Source: Sophora flavescens (taxonomy: Eukaryota > Streptophyta > Magnoliopsida > Fabales > Fabaceae). Taken from it: a stretch of 64,000 nt of DNA. Location: assembly GCA_030762895.1 (NCBI GenBank), contig CM061067.1:169196518-169260517 (forward strand), in the 5' to 3' direction. How positions within the stretch are numbered: position 1 is the stretch's first letter; each line of letters starts with the position of its first letter. Under the pieces are notes generated by a model. The model was not told the DNA's origin. It ran no database searches and saw nothing but the letters and a program-made list of their open reading frames with translations. The position numbers were made by a program, and so were the translations under genes. Positions 47,151 to 59,145 of this stretch are shown piece by piece.

Positions 47151-48158
47151 TAAGGGTCGCAAATGGATGGATCGGATAAATTTTTATTCGAGTCTTAATG
47201 GATGGATTAAAAACAACCCATTAATCCATTATAATCTATTAAAAATTCATTAAAAAAAATACAATCCATTCATGATCCATTAAATAAAATCCATCCGATC
47301 CATCCATTAATAACTTTTCATGGATGGATATCCAATCCATCCACTAAAATTTATTTTAAGAAATTAAATAATTTTATATCTCTTTTATCCATCCACAAAA
47401 TATTTTTAAAAATAAAATAATTCGTAAAAAAAATTATCTCTATCTCACCCTCTCTCTCCTCTTTCTTCCTCTCTCTCCCCTTTTTTTTCTACTCTCTCTA
47501 TCTTTACTCTCTCTCCACTCTATCTCACGACCATTTTGTATCACGACCATTTTTCTATTATTATATGGGAGTTATTGATTATGTGCATCTATAGAGGTTG
47601 TTTTGCCACAACGTTCCATGACATTGTTTTACGAAACTTGTTACGACTTTCTGTGCTTTCAATTAGTTAATACTTTTTTTTTAAAAGTTTCTCAGCAAAA
47701 AAAAGCAACGAAAAAGGAAAACGTACGTGATAACGTGGACTACTACTGATGCTTGAGAATAATTAATTAGTTAATACTTAATATAACAAAAAGAAAGAAA
47801 AAAAAAAGCAGATAAATAAAATAAAAAATAGTGAAGAAAAAAATAATAGGGAACAGAAGAGAAAATTAGATGAAGTTTTTTTTTTTTGTTACAAATGGAG
47901 GTTTTTTTTATTTGGTGAAAAATAATATGAAAAAAATAAATTGGTTTTGGAATGGATAAAAGTTGATCCATTACATTTTTGATTGTTGGTCCAATGGATC
48001 TTAAAAAATATTGGATAGATCATAAACCATCCACTACAAAAATAATCTAATCCATCCAATCCATTTATATTATTTTTTTATAAATGGATGGATTGGATGG
48101 ATTTTCTCATGGATGAACTAGATGGATGATGAACAAATGGATCATTTTGCCACCCTTA
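47151..48158. mobile_element. Non-autonomous hAT-like element, 1.0 kb
   Basis: Starts TAAGGGTCGCAAATGGAT and ends ATCATTTTGCCACCCTTA, imperfect inverted repeats, flanked by the 8-bp pair CCATCACC/TCATCACC (one mismatch; 47143-47150 and 48159-48166). Subterminal regions are filled with ATGGATGGAT/ATCCATCC repeats. No transposase frame. Confidence 0.85.
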
Positions 48159-48166
48159 TCATCACC

Positions 48167-50399
48167 ACCTTTTGTCTGTGGACTGCAACTTCTCCCCCTT
48201 TTGCTGATTCTAATTCCAATTAAATAAATAACGCAAACTTCTTTTCTCTTTTGGGATTGGCCAAACGTATATTACTATAATGCAAAAGTGGTATTAAGGA
48301 TAACCTAGCACATGAAAATGGTTTGCACATTAATAATCCGCTTGCCTTGGTGCATGTTTTCGACTTCATATCCAGTATCCGCAAAGCTTTAATTTCATGT
48401 GAGCTCCACATACAACAATTCCACTTTCCCATTTGTTATTTGATCTTGAACAGATTGGCCGGCTATAAAATCACAAATTATATTGCTCCTCAATTTGGTG
48501 GTTCAAGTCCCCCCTATAAAATTAAGACTTTAATTGTTATAACAATGTAAAATTTACACAGACATCCAAACAAAACTTGTCACATCATAAATGTTTTTTT
48601 TTAATTCTTCTACTAACTACCTTAAAAGTAATTCATAACATAATTGATTATTGATTTACCGTGTAAAGTGTATAGCAATTAAAATAAAAAAATTAATGAG
48701 GTCACATTTTTATCATTAATTATTTTTTGCCTTGCCACAACATATTCTCCTTGGGTTCTATTAGTTTTCCTATACCTTGGTCGTGGTCAAGAAAGGTAAA
48801 ACCGTAAAACATCATGTACATGGCTTGTGTCTTTACGATTATATATACACAGAAGGAAAGAAAAACAGAACAAGAAGTTGGGCAATGGGTGCAGGTAATG
48901 ATATCATCATCCCATTATGCCATCATATTTGAACTCATCAATATAATGACATATTCATCACCTCACCAACAATATAATTGTCTGCATAGTAGATTAGATG
49001 GGAAGGGACTATACCGAGACATTCTTGTTGAAAGGAAAAGAAAAGGACTAACTGTTGGGTAACTTGCATAATCAAGGTTTGTCGACGTATATAGTATCAG
49101 CAAATAGAGTGTAGTCTCAAACTTCCCAACCGAAAAATAACCCATTTCTTGTGTCGGTATATAATATTTTGAGGTTTGTGTCGGTATATATAATTAAGGT
49201 TTGCTGGTCATTTGAGACGTCCATTTCTCACAAGCAATATTTAATGGTCTAAATTGAACCAGAATAATGAACGTGGGGGACTCAGATTTGACACGATTTG
49301 GATGTCACGGACCATATATACAGTTATTTGTTTGGAACTTTGTCATGGAAAAAATAGCTGCTGTTGCATTGTAAATAGATGTTTCACACTGGTTGTTGTC
49401 ACATCATTTTGTTCGTTCATGGTTGATGCTTAATAATATATTGTGGTTTTTTCAACCCCTGATGCTGCTGAATCACAAGTTAGTACTGCTGATGCACTGC
49501 AAAATTACTTGATTGAGGTTGATATATATATATAGCGGGGAACCGTGGAAGAAGGTTGAAAGCAAAAGGACTGGAATGATTACACTTTGGACTTCGATCT
49601 GTTTTTTAAATAATAGGTCACACTTTTTTTGTCTTGTTCGTGTTTTTGTGTGATCTTTTATGTGTGCACCAGATCTTAAAAACTGAAAACTTGACATGAC
49701 ATTTGCTTATAGGGGAAACGATTGAGATTACTGGAGTGGAGACTTCATGCTTCATGCATATGCCATGCATGAAGGCAAGTGCGGAGCCAGAAAATTCATA
49801 TGAGGGGGAGTTGGACCAAGATCAAATATTCGTATAATGAAATAACAATGAAAAAAAGATCAACTAATATATAGAAACAAACTTTATGAAATAAATTTGT
49901 TATATGATTAACAACTTAATATTATATAAATTATTCAAACAAATATAGGTTAATTGGTATGATATTCACAAATTTGTGCATGTTTTCCAGAATTACATAA
50001 TAAAGTATCAACATTAATTTTTCCTTATTCGATCCTTATGATTTTAGAAGGATGTAGCGTAAGGTTACTCAACAACATTTTTAATATTTTTTTTATTCGA
50101 AATCAACATTACTATTTAAAATTAAAATTGGTGGGCTAGAATATGTTTCATCATTTATTCTCTCTTTTCACTTCAAAAATGAGTCATTATTCTTCTTAAA
50201 TATTACTCAACCACTGAACCTCAAAAATTATTTTTGTAAAGACATTGTTGTATTAAAAACAAGATTAAATAATTCAAAACAAAATCATCTTTCAAAAATT
50301 ATATATATATATATATATCTTAGAAAAAGTGTATATATATATATATATATAAATGAAGAAGTAAAATCTTGAGGGAGGCCATGGCAACCAAAGTCCCCC
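48167..50399. other. Intergenic, no gene supported
   Basis: 49694-49780 is related to 52842-52925 (see findings). About 49785 carries GTGCGGAGCCAGAAAATTC and a GAGGGGG run, a phrase often seen in dispersed plant repeats. (TA)n tracts at 50305-50350. Confidence 0.45.
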
Positions 50400-51521
50400 A
50401 GATGAAAGCCGATCTGCGTTTTCACTGCCGGTACAAGTTTACTAAGCAGAAAACCTAATTTCGAACCGTGAACGAAACGGTTAGTGTTTTTGTGATGTTT
50501 TGTATGATATTGGAAATTTTCGAAAATTCGAGTTCAGAAAAAAAATATAATATTTATTCGGGCGAAATCGTAAGAAGAATTACGATCGGAAAATACAACC
50601 AGGTACGAAATGGAGCATATTAGGGAGCACAAAAGAAGTGAAGTGACTTGATAGGACTTGATGGAAATGGGTCATGACACACTCTAAAAGTGTAATCATC
50701 ACATTTTTCAAATTATATCATATTATATTCTAAAAACCTATTTTTCTCTCTCTTCTCAAACAAAACAAGGCACAAGGTCAAAATTTGCTCTCCAAGCTCA
50801 TTCCTCTCTCCTCAATTTCGTGCCACTCTCTTCCTTCTCTATATATACACCTCTCATTTTCACTTCATCATTTTCCTTCTCCAAAACTCCATTAAAACTT
50901 CATCCACTTCCTTTTCTTTTAAATGTTCAAGCTCTTAAAGCTTTAGTTTTTATTCATCTTTTCTACTTGAGTTCTTCATTAAAGTGCTTCCTTATACTAA
51001 GGGTAATGCTCTCATATGAATCTTTTGCAAGTTTCATATTTTATTTCTTAGTTTGCTTTATGTGTTCTTTATATGCTTTAAACTTCTAAAATATCTCTAA
51101 AATGGTAGAAAACTCATTTTGAGTTAAAACCACTTTCTATAATCTTGTATTAACTTATATTTTCACATATTAAGAGGTTGTGTAAAACAAAAATCTCTAC
51201 CTATCTCTTCCTGTGAAGGCCGAATGCTAAGCATATGTGGCCTATGAGGTTTTTGTTTTAACTTTTGGAATATGATCATGTGTTTGAGTTTCTAACTATT
51301 CCTTGATCTTAATTCTATTAAGCATAGGATACTATGTTTCAATTTTTCAAGTATGATCATGGATTTAGAACTCTTAATATCTTGTGATTCTAAACCTAAG
51401 AGTTGTTATCAAACAAATAATATTTTTCCTCATTATCCTATGTAGGCCGAAACTTAAATGTTTTAGAATAAGGATGTTTGAGTTTCATTTTCCAAAATGA
51501 TCATGGACTAAGGCTTGTCAT
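50400..51521. mobile_element. Truncated relative of the 3.4-kb solo LTR
   Basis: Aligns by eye with about 19440-20640 of the solo LTR: GTTTTCACTGCC, AAGTTTACT, AGCAGAAAACC, GTGAACGA, CGGTTAGTGTTTTT, then CTATATATACACC and repeated ATGATCATGG and CCTAAGAG phrases. Both LTR ends are missing. Confidence 0.8.
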
Positions 51522-52004
51522 TATAGGCGATGTGCAGGAAGATGGACTCTGGCTTTGATACCATGTTAGATTCCAACCTAAAATCAATTGGTGTTAAGTG
51601 AAGTTGTCCAACAAGTATTTAAACCGCACCCCGAGATTTGAGACAGGCGATGTGGGACTTCAAACAAAATATCCCTCATGTTCTTACTTTACAGATTTGC
51701 TTACTTAATCATATTTTTTTTAAGAATCTTATGTTATCTTGAAAAGTATAATACTTAGAATGGCAACTTTTTTTTTTATATAAGTCAAAAATATTATTAA
51801 TCAGAAATGTTTTAATGTTTTGACTTTATATTCTGGCAACAATTGGTCGATACCGTATTTATCAAAGCAAGCACTTACTGGACCCAATTAAAAAGAAACA
51901 TTAAACTGTATTAATATACGATGTCGAACAACATTGATGTGTTTAAACAAGACATGCATCTGTTATTAATACGATACAAGAGATAAAAAAAAGGGAAATG
52001 ATTT
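51522..52004. other. Dispersed repeat fragment and spacer
   Basis: GGCTTTGATACCATGTTAGA, then CCAACAAGTATTTAAACC and GCGATGTGGGACTTC recall a common plant dispersed repeat. No ends defined. Confidence 0.35.
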
Positions 52005-52005
52005 T

Positions 52006-52726
52006 TTGACACAGAATTTGGGACAACATCAGACATCAGATGAATGATGTCCGCATCATGACATGACATGCAGATCAGCACTTTTTTTTTTTTTTTTTTA
52101 AATTTAAATTTTTTTTGTAAATAATTTTTTTGATTAAGTATTTGTCAATATCTGGTGAACGGGGTACAAATATCTGGTGAATGCATTCAAATATGTGGTG
52201 AATGCCCATACTAAAACCAAGTTTTTGATGCCTTAGATTATCTGGTGAACGTAGTTCAATTATCTGGTGAATGCCTTCAAATATGTGGTGAATGATCATA
52301 CTAAAACCAAGTTTTGGATGCCTTAGAGTATCTGGTGAACGTAGTTCAATTATCTGGTGAATGCCTTCGAATATCTGGTGAATGCCCATACTAAAACCGA
52401 GTTTTGGATGCCTTAGATTATCTGGTGAACGTAGTTCACTTATCTGGTGAATGCCTTCGAATATGTGGTGAATGCCTATACTAAATTAGCTTGTGGATGC
52501 CTTAGATTATCTGGTGAACGTAGTTCAATTATCTGGTGAATGCCTTCAAATATGTGGTGAATGCCCATACTTAATCAAAAAATTTATTTACAAAAAAAAT
52601 TTAAATTTAAAAAAAAAACAAAAAAAACTGTCTTCTGATAACAAGACAATGATCATTCTCTGATGTCGCATCATGCAAGATCGTTTCATCTGATACAGAC
52701 GTATGTTGTCTGGCAAAATGTGTCAA
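52006..52726. mobile_element. Foldback-type TIR element with internal 90-bp satellite
   Basis: The ends TTGACACAGAATTTG and CAAAATGTGTCAA are inverted, and similarity continues inwards (ACAACATCAGA..CATCAGATGAA against its reverse complement) for about 100 bp. T-rich and A-rich arms (52080-52148 and 52573-52640) are also inverted copies. Between them lies a five-unit tandem array. No TSD could be fixed, so the superfamily is undetermined. Confidence 0.7.
52149..52571 (+). repeat. Five-unit 90-bp tandem repeat
   Basis: Units start at 52149, 52239, 52329, 52419 and 52508 (the fourth is 89 bp, the fifth partial). Each unit holds three copies of AT(C/G)TGGTGAA(C/T)G followed by CATACTAAAACC and GATGCCTTAGA. 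Confidence 0.95.
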
Positions 52727-54799
52727 ATTAGCAAACCTGTAAAAAAAAACATTAAAAAAAAAAAACAACAACAACGGAGGCTAAGGCAAGAAAGGCACCC
52801 AGCCATGAGAGGCTAAGGTAAGGGGTACTCAGAATGACAACTTGACATTTGCTTATAGCTAGGGTGAAGGATCAAGATTACTGCAGTGGAGACTTCATTT
52901 GTATGTCATGCATGCGGGCAATTAATTATTAATTAATTAAGATCAGTTTGGGCCTATGGTCTTTAATAGCTAGCTAATCTCTCCTTATCTAGCTCCCACT
53001 TTGGTTATGTTGATCATAATTTTCTTACAATTTTTTTGTTATCTTGATATATATAAGTATAGTACTCATAATGAGTTGTCAGTTATTTATTAAATATAAT
53101 GACTTGACAATAAATAATTTAAATTTATAAAAATTATCAAGAGCCAATAAAAAAAGATTACTGGGTACCATATTCTAAATAAAAAAAAACATACTTATAA
53201 TTGCCCTGATTTTCTCCCTTCTGGGATTATCTGTAATAAAAACCGTGCAAGAGAACTAAGTAAGTAACTAACCAAAAAGAATAGAATCTAACACCATTCT
53301 TCATACATAGAGATAGAGGATTGAGCCAATTACCGCTCGTTGCTTATCCCCACCAAAATACTCTTGGAGGGCCTTCAGATTCTAACCCATACTGGTTTGA
53401 GTGCAAACAAAATATAGGACAGGAAGTCTCTATTTGTGACAAACTTTCATTGTACATTCTGAAAAAGAAAACATTAGCACGTGGTCGCTTTGCATGCTTG
53501 ATGACAAGCTCATAAAGCTGGATTGAAAGGAATGTTATTGTATTTAGTAATATACTGCACATACCAACAATGGCAGTGAAGAAACTAAAGGTTTGCATTT
53601 ATCTATGCAATGATAAGCTCTGTGCTCAATGGGGCCGTAAACCAGAAACATATATAGGATCTTTATTTTTCTTCTTTTTTTGTTTTGCTCTACTAACGGC
53701 TTAGATTACTTTCATTTAACCTAGCTGATGATGATGCACTGAGGATCATTCTGGTCTCTAGTTGTAATTACCGACACACACTATCTATATCACAGATCAA
53801 TCCCTATAATCACCGTGAGATATTCCACTATTAATATTTTGTAATCAACAATGTTAGGCACAATTGATAGATAATTAAACTCGACATTCATGTTGTCAAT
53901 GATTCGATTCTTGTCATAAATATGAGTATTGAAAAAATATCAAATCACTTCGGATCATTCTATATCTCGAAAAATATTATTCCTTGCTATTGGCTTTTGG
54001 ATATTCTTAGATCACAAAAAATAAATGTCAATTTCATGTAGCATTCGTACCTATACAAATGAATATCCCATGCATTGCACTCATGATTTTAAATTTAGAA
54101 AAAAATATACAAATATTTAAAGTCATAAATGATATAAATATAATGAATTCAAGTAGAATTTAAAAAATATAGTAAAAAATATTTATTTTATTAGAGCTAG
54201 TAAATAAATATAAAAAACATTTGAAATAATTTAAAACAAACTTGACAATTAATTAACCTCCCCTAGCTACCCATTAGTATATTTTAAATTAGTAGACAAA
54301 TTAATAGTAGAAAATATGGAAAATAGTATTAGACAATTAATACACATTCCTAATTTTATTAGTATTAATAATAAAAAAATATTTGCCCTCTAATTAAATG
54401 AATTAAATGGAAAAATAAGTAAGTAAATTTAGAAATGTATTTAAAAAATGACATGTGACGCACTGAGAATGAATGAGATTATGAAGAATGATTCATGTTT
54501 AAGAGTTTTAATTTATATAGGAGTTGCAACTACTTAGCTCTAGCTCAAAGCTATTTGTGACGGATTGTGATTATAGAAATTAGATCCAAATTGATGTGTT
54601 TTTGAGTCGGGTCTAGGTAATGCCAATGATTCGATTCTTGTGATGAGTATGAGAAATTGAGAACGGAAAAGACATTAAATTATTTCGAATCATTCTATAT
54701 CTCGAATAATTTTAATTACCGCCATTTGATGGAGTTTGAATCGACAAACAGTTCTATCAGGCAGACATCGTAGGAATCAGTTTTGGCCATTTTGTGTCT
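52727..54799. other. Intergenic with duplicated segments
   Basis: About 53845-53990 and 54620-54720 share CAATGATTCGATTCTTGT, ATGAGTAT and CATTCTATATCTCGAA in order, probably two copies of one old repeat. A minus-strand stretch near 53440-53525 reads ELVIKHAKRPRANV and could be an exon remnant, not identified. Confidence 0.4.
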
Positions 54800-54829
54800 G
54801 TATCTGAACTTGATATTAATGATTGTAGT

Positions 54830-55368
54830 TGTGTCTGTTGAATAATGGATGATTACAATTTACAACTGTTAAACTTGAACCTTGTATGTTTATAATTCTA
54901 CCTTGATGCTTTTCCTTCTTTTCTATGATACATTGTTAACATGTTGTTTATTGTTGCTGGGGGATGGTCATATATATTTTGCTTTGCTGTGGGGTGCCTA
55001 GTCGCGGTTCTGTTATATTTCTTGGTGGGGCTTTCCTTTGAGTCTCTCTAGGCGAATTGTTAGGGGGAGCTACTGTTATGTCATGTTATTTGTTTTTTGG
55101 TCATATTGCAGCTGTGTATTTCTTACTGCTGTTTTGTTGTACATAGTACTTTGTGGACTTGGGTGATGTACCTGGATTGGAGCACTCTAGTACCGAGAGA
55201 TAGAGAAGGGGGGACAAAAGAAACCAAAAAGAAAAAGAAAACTAGAAAAACATTAAATGAGGTGTAGGTAAATTATATGTTATCTTCCTTCTCTGATCTT
55301 TTGATTATGCAAATGAGTTTCGGTATCTCTTATATTTTATATTAATACACTTTGACTTATTAAAAAAA
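54830..55368 (+). mobile_element. Possible LINE 3' end
   Basis: AATGAGTTTCGGTATCTCTT, then TTAATACACTTTGACTTATT and an A run at the right end resemble the 3' end of the LINE at 45580-46360. The upstream GT-rich sequence fits a LINE 3' UTR. No TSD found. Confidence 0.4.
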
Positions 55369-55843
55369 ACTAAACGGGAAGTACCCTTTTTAATACAATT
55401 TTGATTCATCCAAAAAAAAAAAACTGGTGCACCATGCTTGATAGTTTACGTACCAAATTAACCTGATGAGATTTCTTTTAATGAGAAGTAGTTGAACTGC
55501 ATATATCAGATATATATTTTTTAATAACATATATCAGATGATTTCTTGCCGAGTCGTATCATTTTTTCTTTTTTCTTTTCATTTCACCGAGTATTGGAAG
55601 TTATTCTAGAGAATTGCAATTCACATTTCACAGTGTAAGTATATACTATAGATTTGTAAATTACCCAATTCTTAGGTCGTGCCTCAGTGACTTTGGGAGT
55701 TGGGCAATGATATATTAAATTGAAGAAACAATATGAATATGGGAACCATAAAATAACGTACATATATAAATAGGGAGAAAAGCTAAACCAACACAAATAT
55801 TAGACACTTACATTGTATATCACTATTATAAAATACTAATCAA
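55369..55843. other. Spacer before the pararetrovirus copy
   Basis: No gene. Could include viral non-coding sequence, but no tRNA-Met primer site was recognised. Confidence 0.35.
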
Positions 55844-56029
55844 ATGACAAACAGAATTTTAACAATAAAACAAAGCATTTACGAGCTAAAAAAATATTTA
55901 AAAATATTATAAATATTAGAGCATGACAACTATGAATTAGAACAAAATAATTATCTTATTTACCAACAAGAATTAGTTAGAAAAAGAATAAAAAGATTAA
56001 AACAAGAATTAGAAAATTACATAGGATAA
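55844..56029 (+). pseudogene. First small viral frame, one in-frame stop
   Basis: ATG at 55844 and a Lys/Glu-rich frame with a TAA at 55910-55912, ending in TAA at 56027-56029. This stop overlaps the next start as TAATG, the compact coupling seen between adjacent caulimovirid frames. Confidence 0.6.
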
Positions 56030-56433
56030 TGGGACTATCCGAAGAAATAGAATATGGATTCAAAGAATTAGAAAGAATTATGAAAGAAATAAATAAAAAT
56101 ATTATTCAATTAATAGAAAATACAGAAAAAATTGCAAATTATACTTGCAATAGAATACAAAAAGGACAAAATGAAATAAACAACATTAAAGAAACATTAT
56201 ATAATATAAGCAGAGGAAAAGAAATAGATGAAAATGAAGATATTATTAGAATAAAAATTATTCTAGAACAACTAGAAAACCTTTTAAAATACGAAGAAAA
56301 TAATAGATGTATAACAAAAGAGGAATTAGATGAAATTTTGGAAACAAGGAATTTAGATAAAATAATAATTAAACAAGAATTGATTCAAGAACCATCAAAA
56401 ATACCTACACCTGTATCCGTATGGAGAGGATAA
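56029..56433 (+). CDS. Second small viral frame, coiled-coil protein
   Basis: 134 residues, intact, starting inside the TAATG overlap. Rich in Glu, Ile, Lys and Asn with heptad-like spacing over most of its length (ELERIMKEI, LEQLENLLKY), and a short Pro-containing C-terminus. Size and position match the small virion-associated or nucleic-acid-binding proteins encoded upstream of the large frame in several caulimovirid genera. Specific function is not established. Confidence 0.65.
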   Translation: MGLSEEIEYGFKELERIMKEINKNIIQLIENTEKIANYTCNRIQKGQNEINNIKETLYNISRGKEIDENEDIIRIKIILEQLENLLKYEENNRCITKEELDEILETRNLDKIIIKQELIQEPSKIPTPVSVWRG

Positions 56434-56436
56434 AGG

Positions 56437-57494
56437 ATGAATATAGTGGAAAAAGTCCTAAGTGAAAATGGGAAGAATATAAATATACACCCGATGGAGC
56501 TTGGGATAGATACGAAGAAGAAACTATGTATAATAAAAGATACGCAAGAAAAAATAATAACAAATGGACAAAAGTTCAGGAAGAATTTAAGGCTCGATAT
56601 AATAATACAAGAAATATTTTAGACCTTGATTGTATAAGAAACAAAGAAGATGTATTATTAAAATGGACTAATGAAATGATATTAATAATCTTGACTGATG
56701 AAAGATTTAATAAACTAAACTTTGTTGAAACCAAGAATTTTGTAACTTTTAAAACATCAGGAAATGTACAAAAATTCTTAACAGAAATTAAAGACCAAGA
56801 CTGGATTAATTATGAAAGAATGATAGATAATAATATGGATTATGTTAAATTAATAATGATACTAATTCATCAAGAATTCTTAGGATATAATATGATGGAA
56901 CATAAATATAAAGCAAATAAAACTCTACTTGAAAATGCGAAATCGTATTTAAATAGAATGCAAATATGTGATATGTGCCAGATTGAGAGTTTCATCTGCG
57001 AATATCAAAAATACTATTATCAATTGGATGAAGAAACTAAAGAAATATATAAATATATTTTTATAGATAAACTATCATATCCGTTGAATTCAAAAATTAA
57101 TAAACTTTGGGAATCAAGACCTGAAGAAACAACAAATACTTTAGGAGGAGTTATTAAACTCTTATACCAAGAATTAAGAGAACAATGTTTGAATAGAGAG
57201 ATCATTAGACAATTGAATAGAGGAAATACTGTCATTTGTTGTGACATCCCAGAAATAGAAAAACCAGGAAAATATGGTTGTTACAAAATAATAAGAAGAA
57301 AAAGAAAATACTATAAAAAACCAAACTTAAGAAAAACTTACCCAAGAAAGAAAACTTATTATAAAAATAATAAGAGAAAATATTTTAGAAGAAAGAAATT
57401 AACACCAAGAAAATATTGCCCAAAAGGAAAAAAGAAATGTGTTTGTTGGATATGTAATGTTGAAGGATATTATGCTAACGAATTATCTTCATAA
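56437..57494 (+). pseudogene. Coat-protein-like viral frame with zinc motif
   Basis: Starts at ATG 56437, three bases after the previous stop, then a frameshift (two frames overlap at 56526-56622). The main frame runs to 57494. It has a central domain with LYQELREQCLNRE, then a very basic tail and CWICNVEGYYANE, a CCHC-like finger in which His is replaced by Tyr. This layout is that of a caulimovirid capsid protein. The stop after ELSS precedes the protease. Confidence 0.82.
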
Positions 57495-57778
57495 GAAAGA
57501 GAATCTGAATAATACTTATATAAAAATATTTGTGGAAGTAATAAGGAAACAAAAGCATATATAGATACTGGAGCAAGTCTTTGCCTTGCAATAGAAGCCC
57601 TTTTTGATAAATGGGAAAGATTGGAAAAGCCACTAAAAATACAAATTGCAGATGGATCGATACATCCTCTGTATTGGATAGCCAAAAGAATTACTTTAGT
57701 CATACAAGGAAAAATATTTATAATACCTACGATATATAAACAAGAAACTGGAATAGATATAATTATTGGAAATAATTA
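57495..57778 (+). pseudogene. Viral aspartic protease
   Basis: The plus frame contains AYIDTGASLC, the active-site motif of caulimovirid proteases, then IQIADGS and a stop after IIIGNN at 57776-57778. It is out of frame or stop-separated from both neighbours. Confidence 0.8.
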
Positions 57779-58197
57779 ATATCTTAAGATTATATGCACC
57801 ATTTTGTCAATATCTGAAATATATTACTCTTAAAACACCATATATTTATCAAAAACAAAAACGTGAAATCATAAAAATTCCAATTATTCATTTTTCTGCA
57901 TGTACTTATTCATCAAAGTTTCAACAGCTAAAACGTGGTGAAATTATTAGTTTAATTTGTACAAAAATTCGTCATGCACTAATAAATTTAGAACCAAATA
58001 GAATAATTCCAGCCCATATAGAAGAACTTTTGGACAAGGTTTGTAGTGAAAACCCTTTAGATCCAAAAATTAACAAAAATACTGAATTAGTTGAATTCAA
58101 ATTAAAAGACCCAACGAAAGAAGTAAAATGTAAACCAATTATTTATACAAAAATGGATAGAGATGAATTTGCAAAAAACATTGAAGAAATGTGTTAA
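57766..58197 (+). pseudogene. Protease-polymerase linker and start of reverse transcriptase
   Basis: 143 codons including LRLYAPFCQYLKYITL, ELVEFKLKDP and IYTKMDRDEFAKNIEEM, the usual approach to the reverse transcriptase of caulimovirids. A stop precedes the CACTA insertion at 58208; the polymerase resumes at 61879. Confidence 0.75.
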
Positions 58198-58225
58198 AAA
58201 TGACTAATACTACAAAAAAACCTAT

Positions 58226-58490
58226 TTAGCGACCGAAGATTTCGGTCGCTAAACATGATAATTCGGTTGCTATATAGTTTGGTGACCGAATTAGCGACCG
58301 AATTAAGGGGGTAGCAGAAACCCTGGTGGCTAAATGTTTAGCGACCGAACTTGTATTTCGGTCGCAAATTGGTGACCGATATTTTGGTCTCAAAATTATA
58401 TATTTCGGTCGCCGTATAGTTGGTCGCATGCTTAGCTCACCTAATTTGGTGACCGATATTCGGTCGCTATTTCGGTCGCAAATTTTGATT
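58226..58490. repeat. Left subterminal repeats of the CACTA element
   Basis: More than ten copies of GCGACCGA or TCGGTCGC, several paired head to head as short palindromes. Confidence 0.9.
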
Positions 58491-58756
58491 TTTTTTAAAA
58501 TTTTCCTGTAACTTAATCCTGCCGACCAAATATTGTTTTTCAACTATTACCCCATTGATTTTTAATTTCTGATATAAACAAAATACACCAATATTTTTTT
58601 GAATAAATAGAAAACGTAAATATGATGTACTAACGATCCAAAACACCACAGTCAATATGATCAAGAAAACATATACATTAATTAACGCAAGTTTAATAAT
58701 TGTTTATAAAAAAACACACTACAATCAATAAGTACTAATCAAAATATCAAAACTCA

Positions 58757-59145
58757 TCAATCTTCCAAAGGGATGAACATGTAGAAGCGAGAACCCCCAA
58801 GATACTTAAACTTTGCCAATGCACCAGTGGACAACAAATACAACTCCCTATTACCATTTGTATCTGTTGCAAAATATGAGCGATCCTCATGGATTACTAT
58901 ATTCCCATTGAACAAATTTCTGCTTTTGTCTCCAATAGTCACAACACGCGGTATTTCTTGTCCCCAACGACGGTAGAATGATCGCGGGATTGAAATCAAA
59001 TCCTGCAAATACACAAGAACAATTTATTAATGATTAGTTTATGTCTTAACTATCATTACGTGAATCCGATCGTTATTCTTAAGTTGATGAGATACTGTAC
59101 CTGGTCTATATGGATGGCTGTCTCAAAACATTTAGTCGAATCCAT
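58757..59145 (-). CDS. B3-like DNA-binding domain protein carried by the CACTA element
   Basis: Two exons, 59101-59145 and 58757-59002, with GT-AG borders and matching phase give 96 residues. MDSTKCFETAIHIDQ is followed across the junction by DLISIPRSFYRRWGQEIPRV. The end is LAKFKYLGGSRFYMFIPLED. The IPxxFxRxxGxxxPxxV start and the FxYxGxSxFxxxI end are B3-domain hallmarks (plant REM-like factors). The frame is free of stops. Leader exons may lie towards 61150-61250. Captured host gene or element-encoded factor: both possible. Confidence 0.6.

Larger units (their letters stand above)
55844..58207 (+). mobile_element. Endogenous caulimovirid (pararetrovirus) copy, left part
   Basis: A run of plus-strand viral frames: two small upstream frames, a coat-protein-like frame with basic tail and zinc motif, an aspartic protease and the entry to the polymerase. 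Continues at 61879 after a CACTA insertion. Very AT-rich coding unlike host exons. Stops and frameshifts show it is an old, inactive copy. The polymerase motifs seen in the right part are of Caulimoviridae type; the genus is not assigned. Confidence 0.88.

Noticed and set aside
48485..48530. GGTGGTTCAAGTCCCCCC, resembling a tRNA T-arm
   Set aside because: Isolated phrase without acceptor or anticodon arms.
52075..52389. 104-residue frame with repeated IHQI units
   Set aside because: Translation of the 90-bp satellite inside the foldback element.
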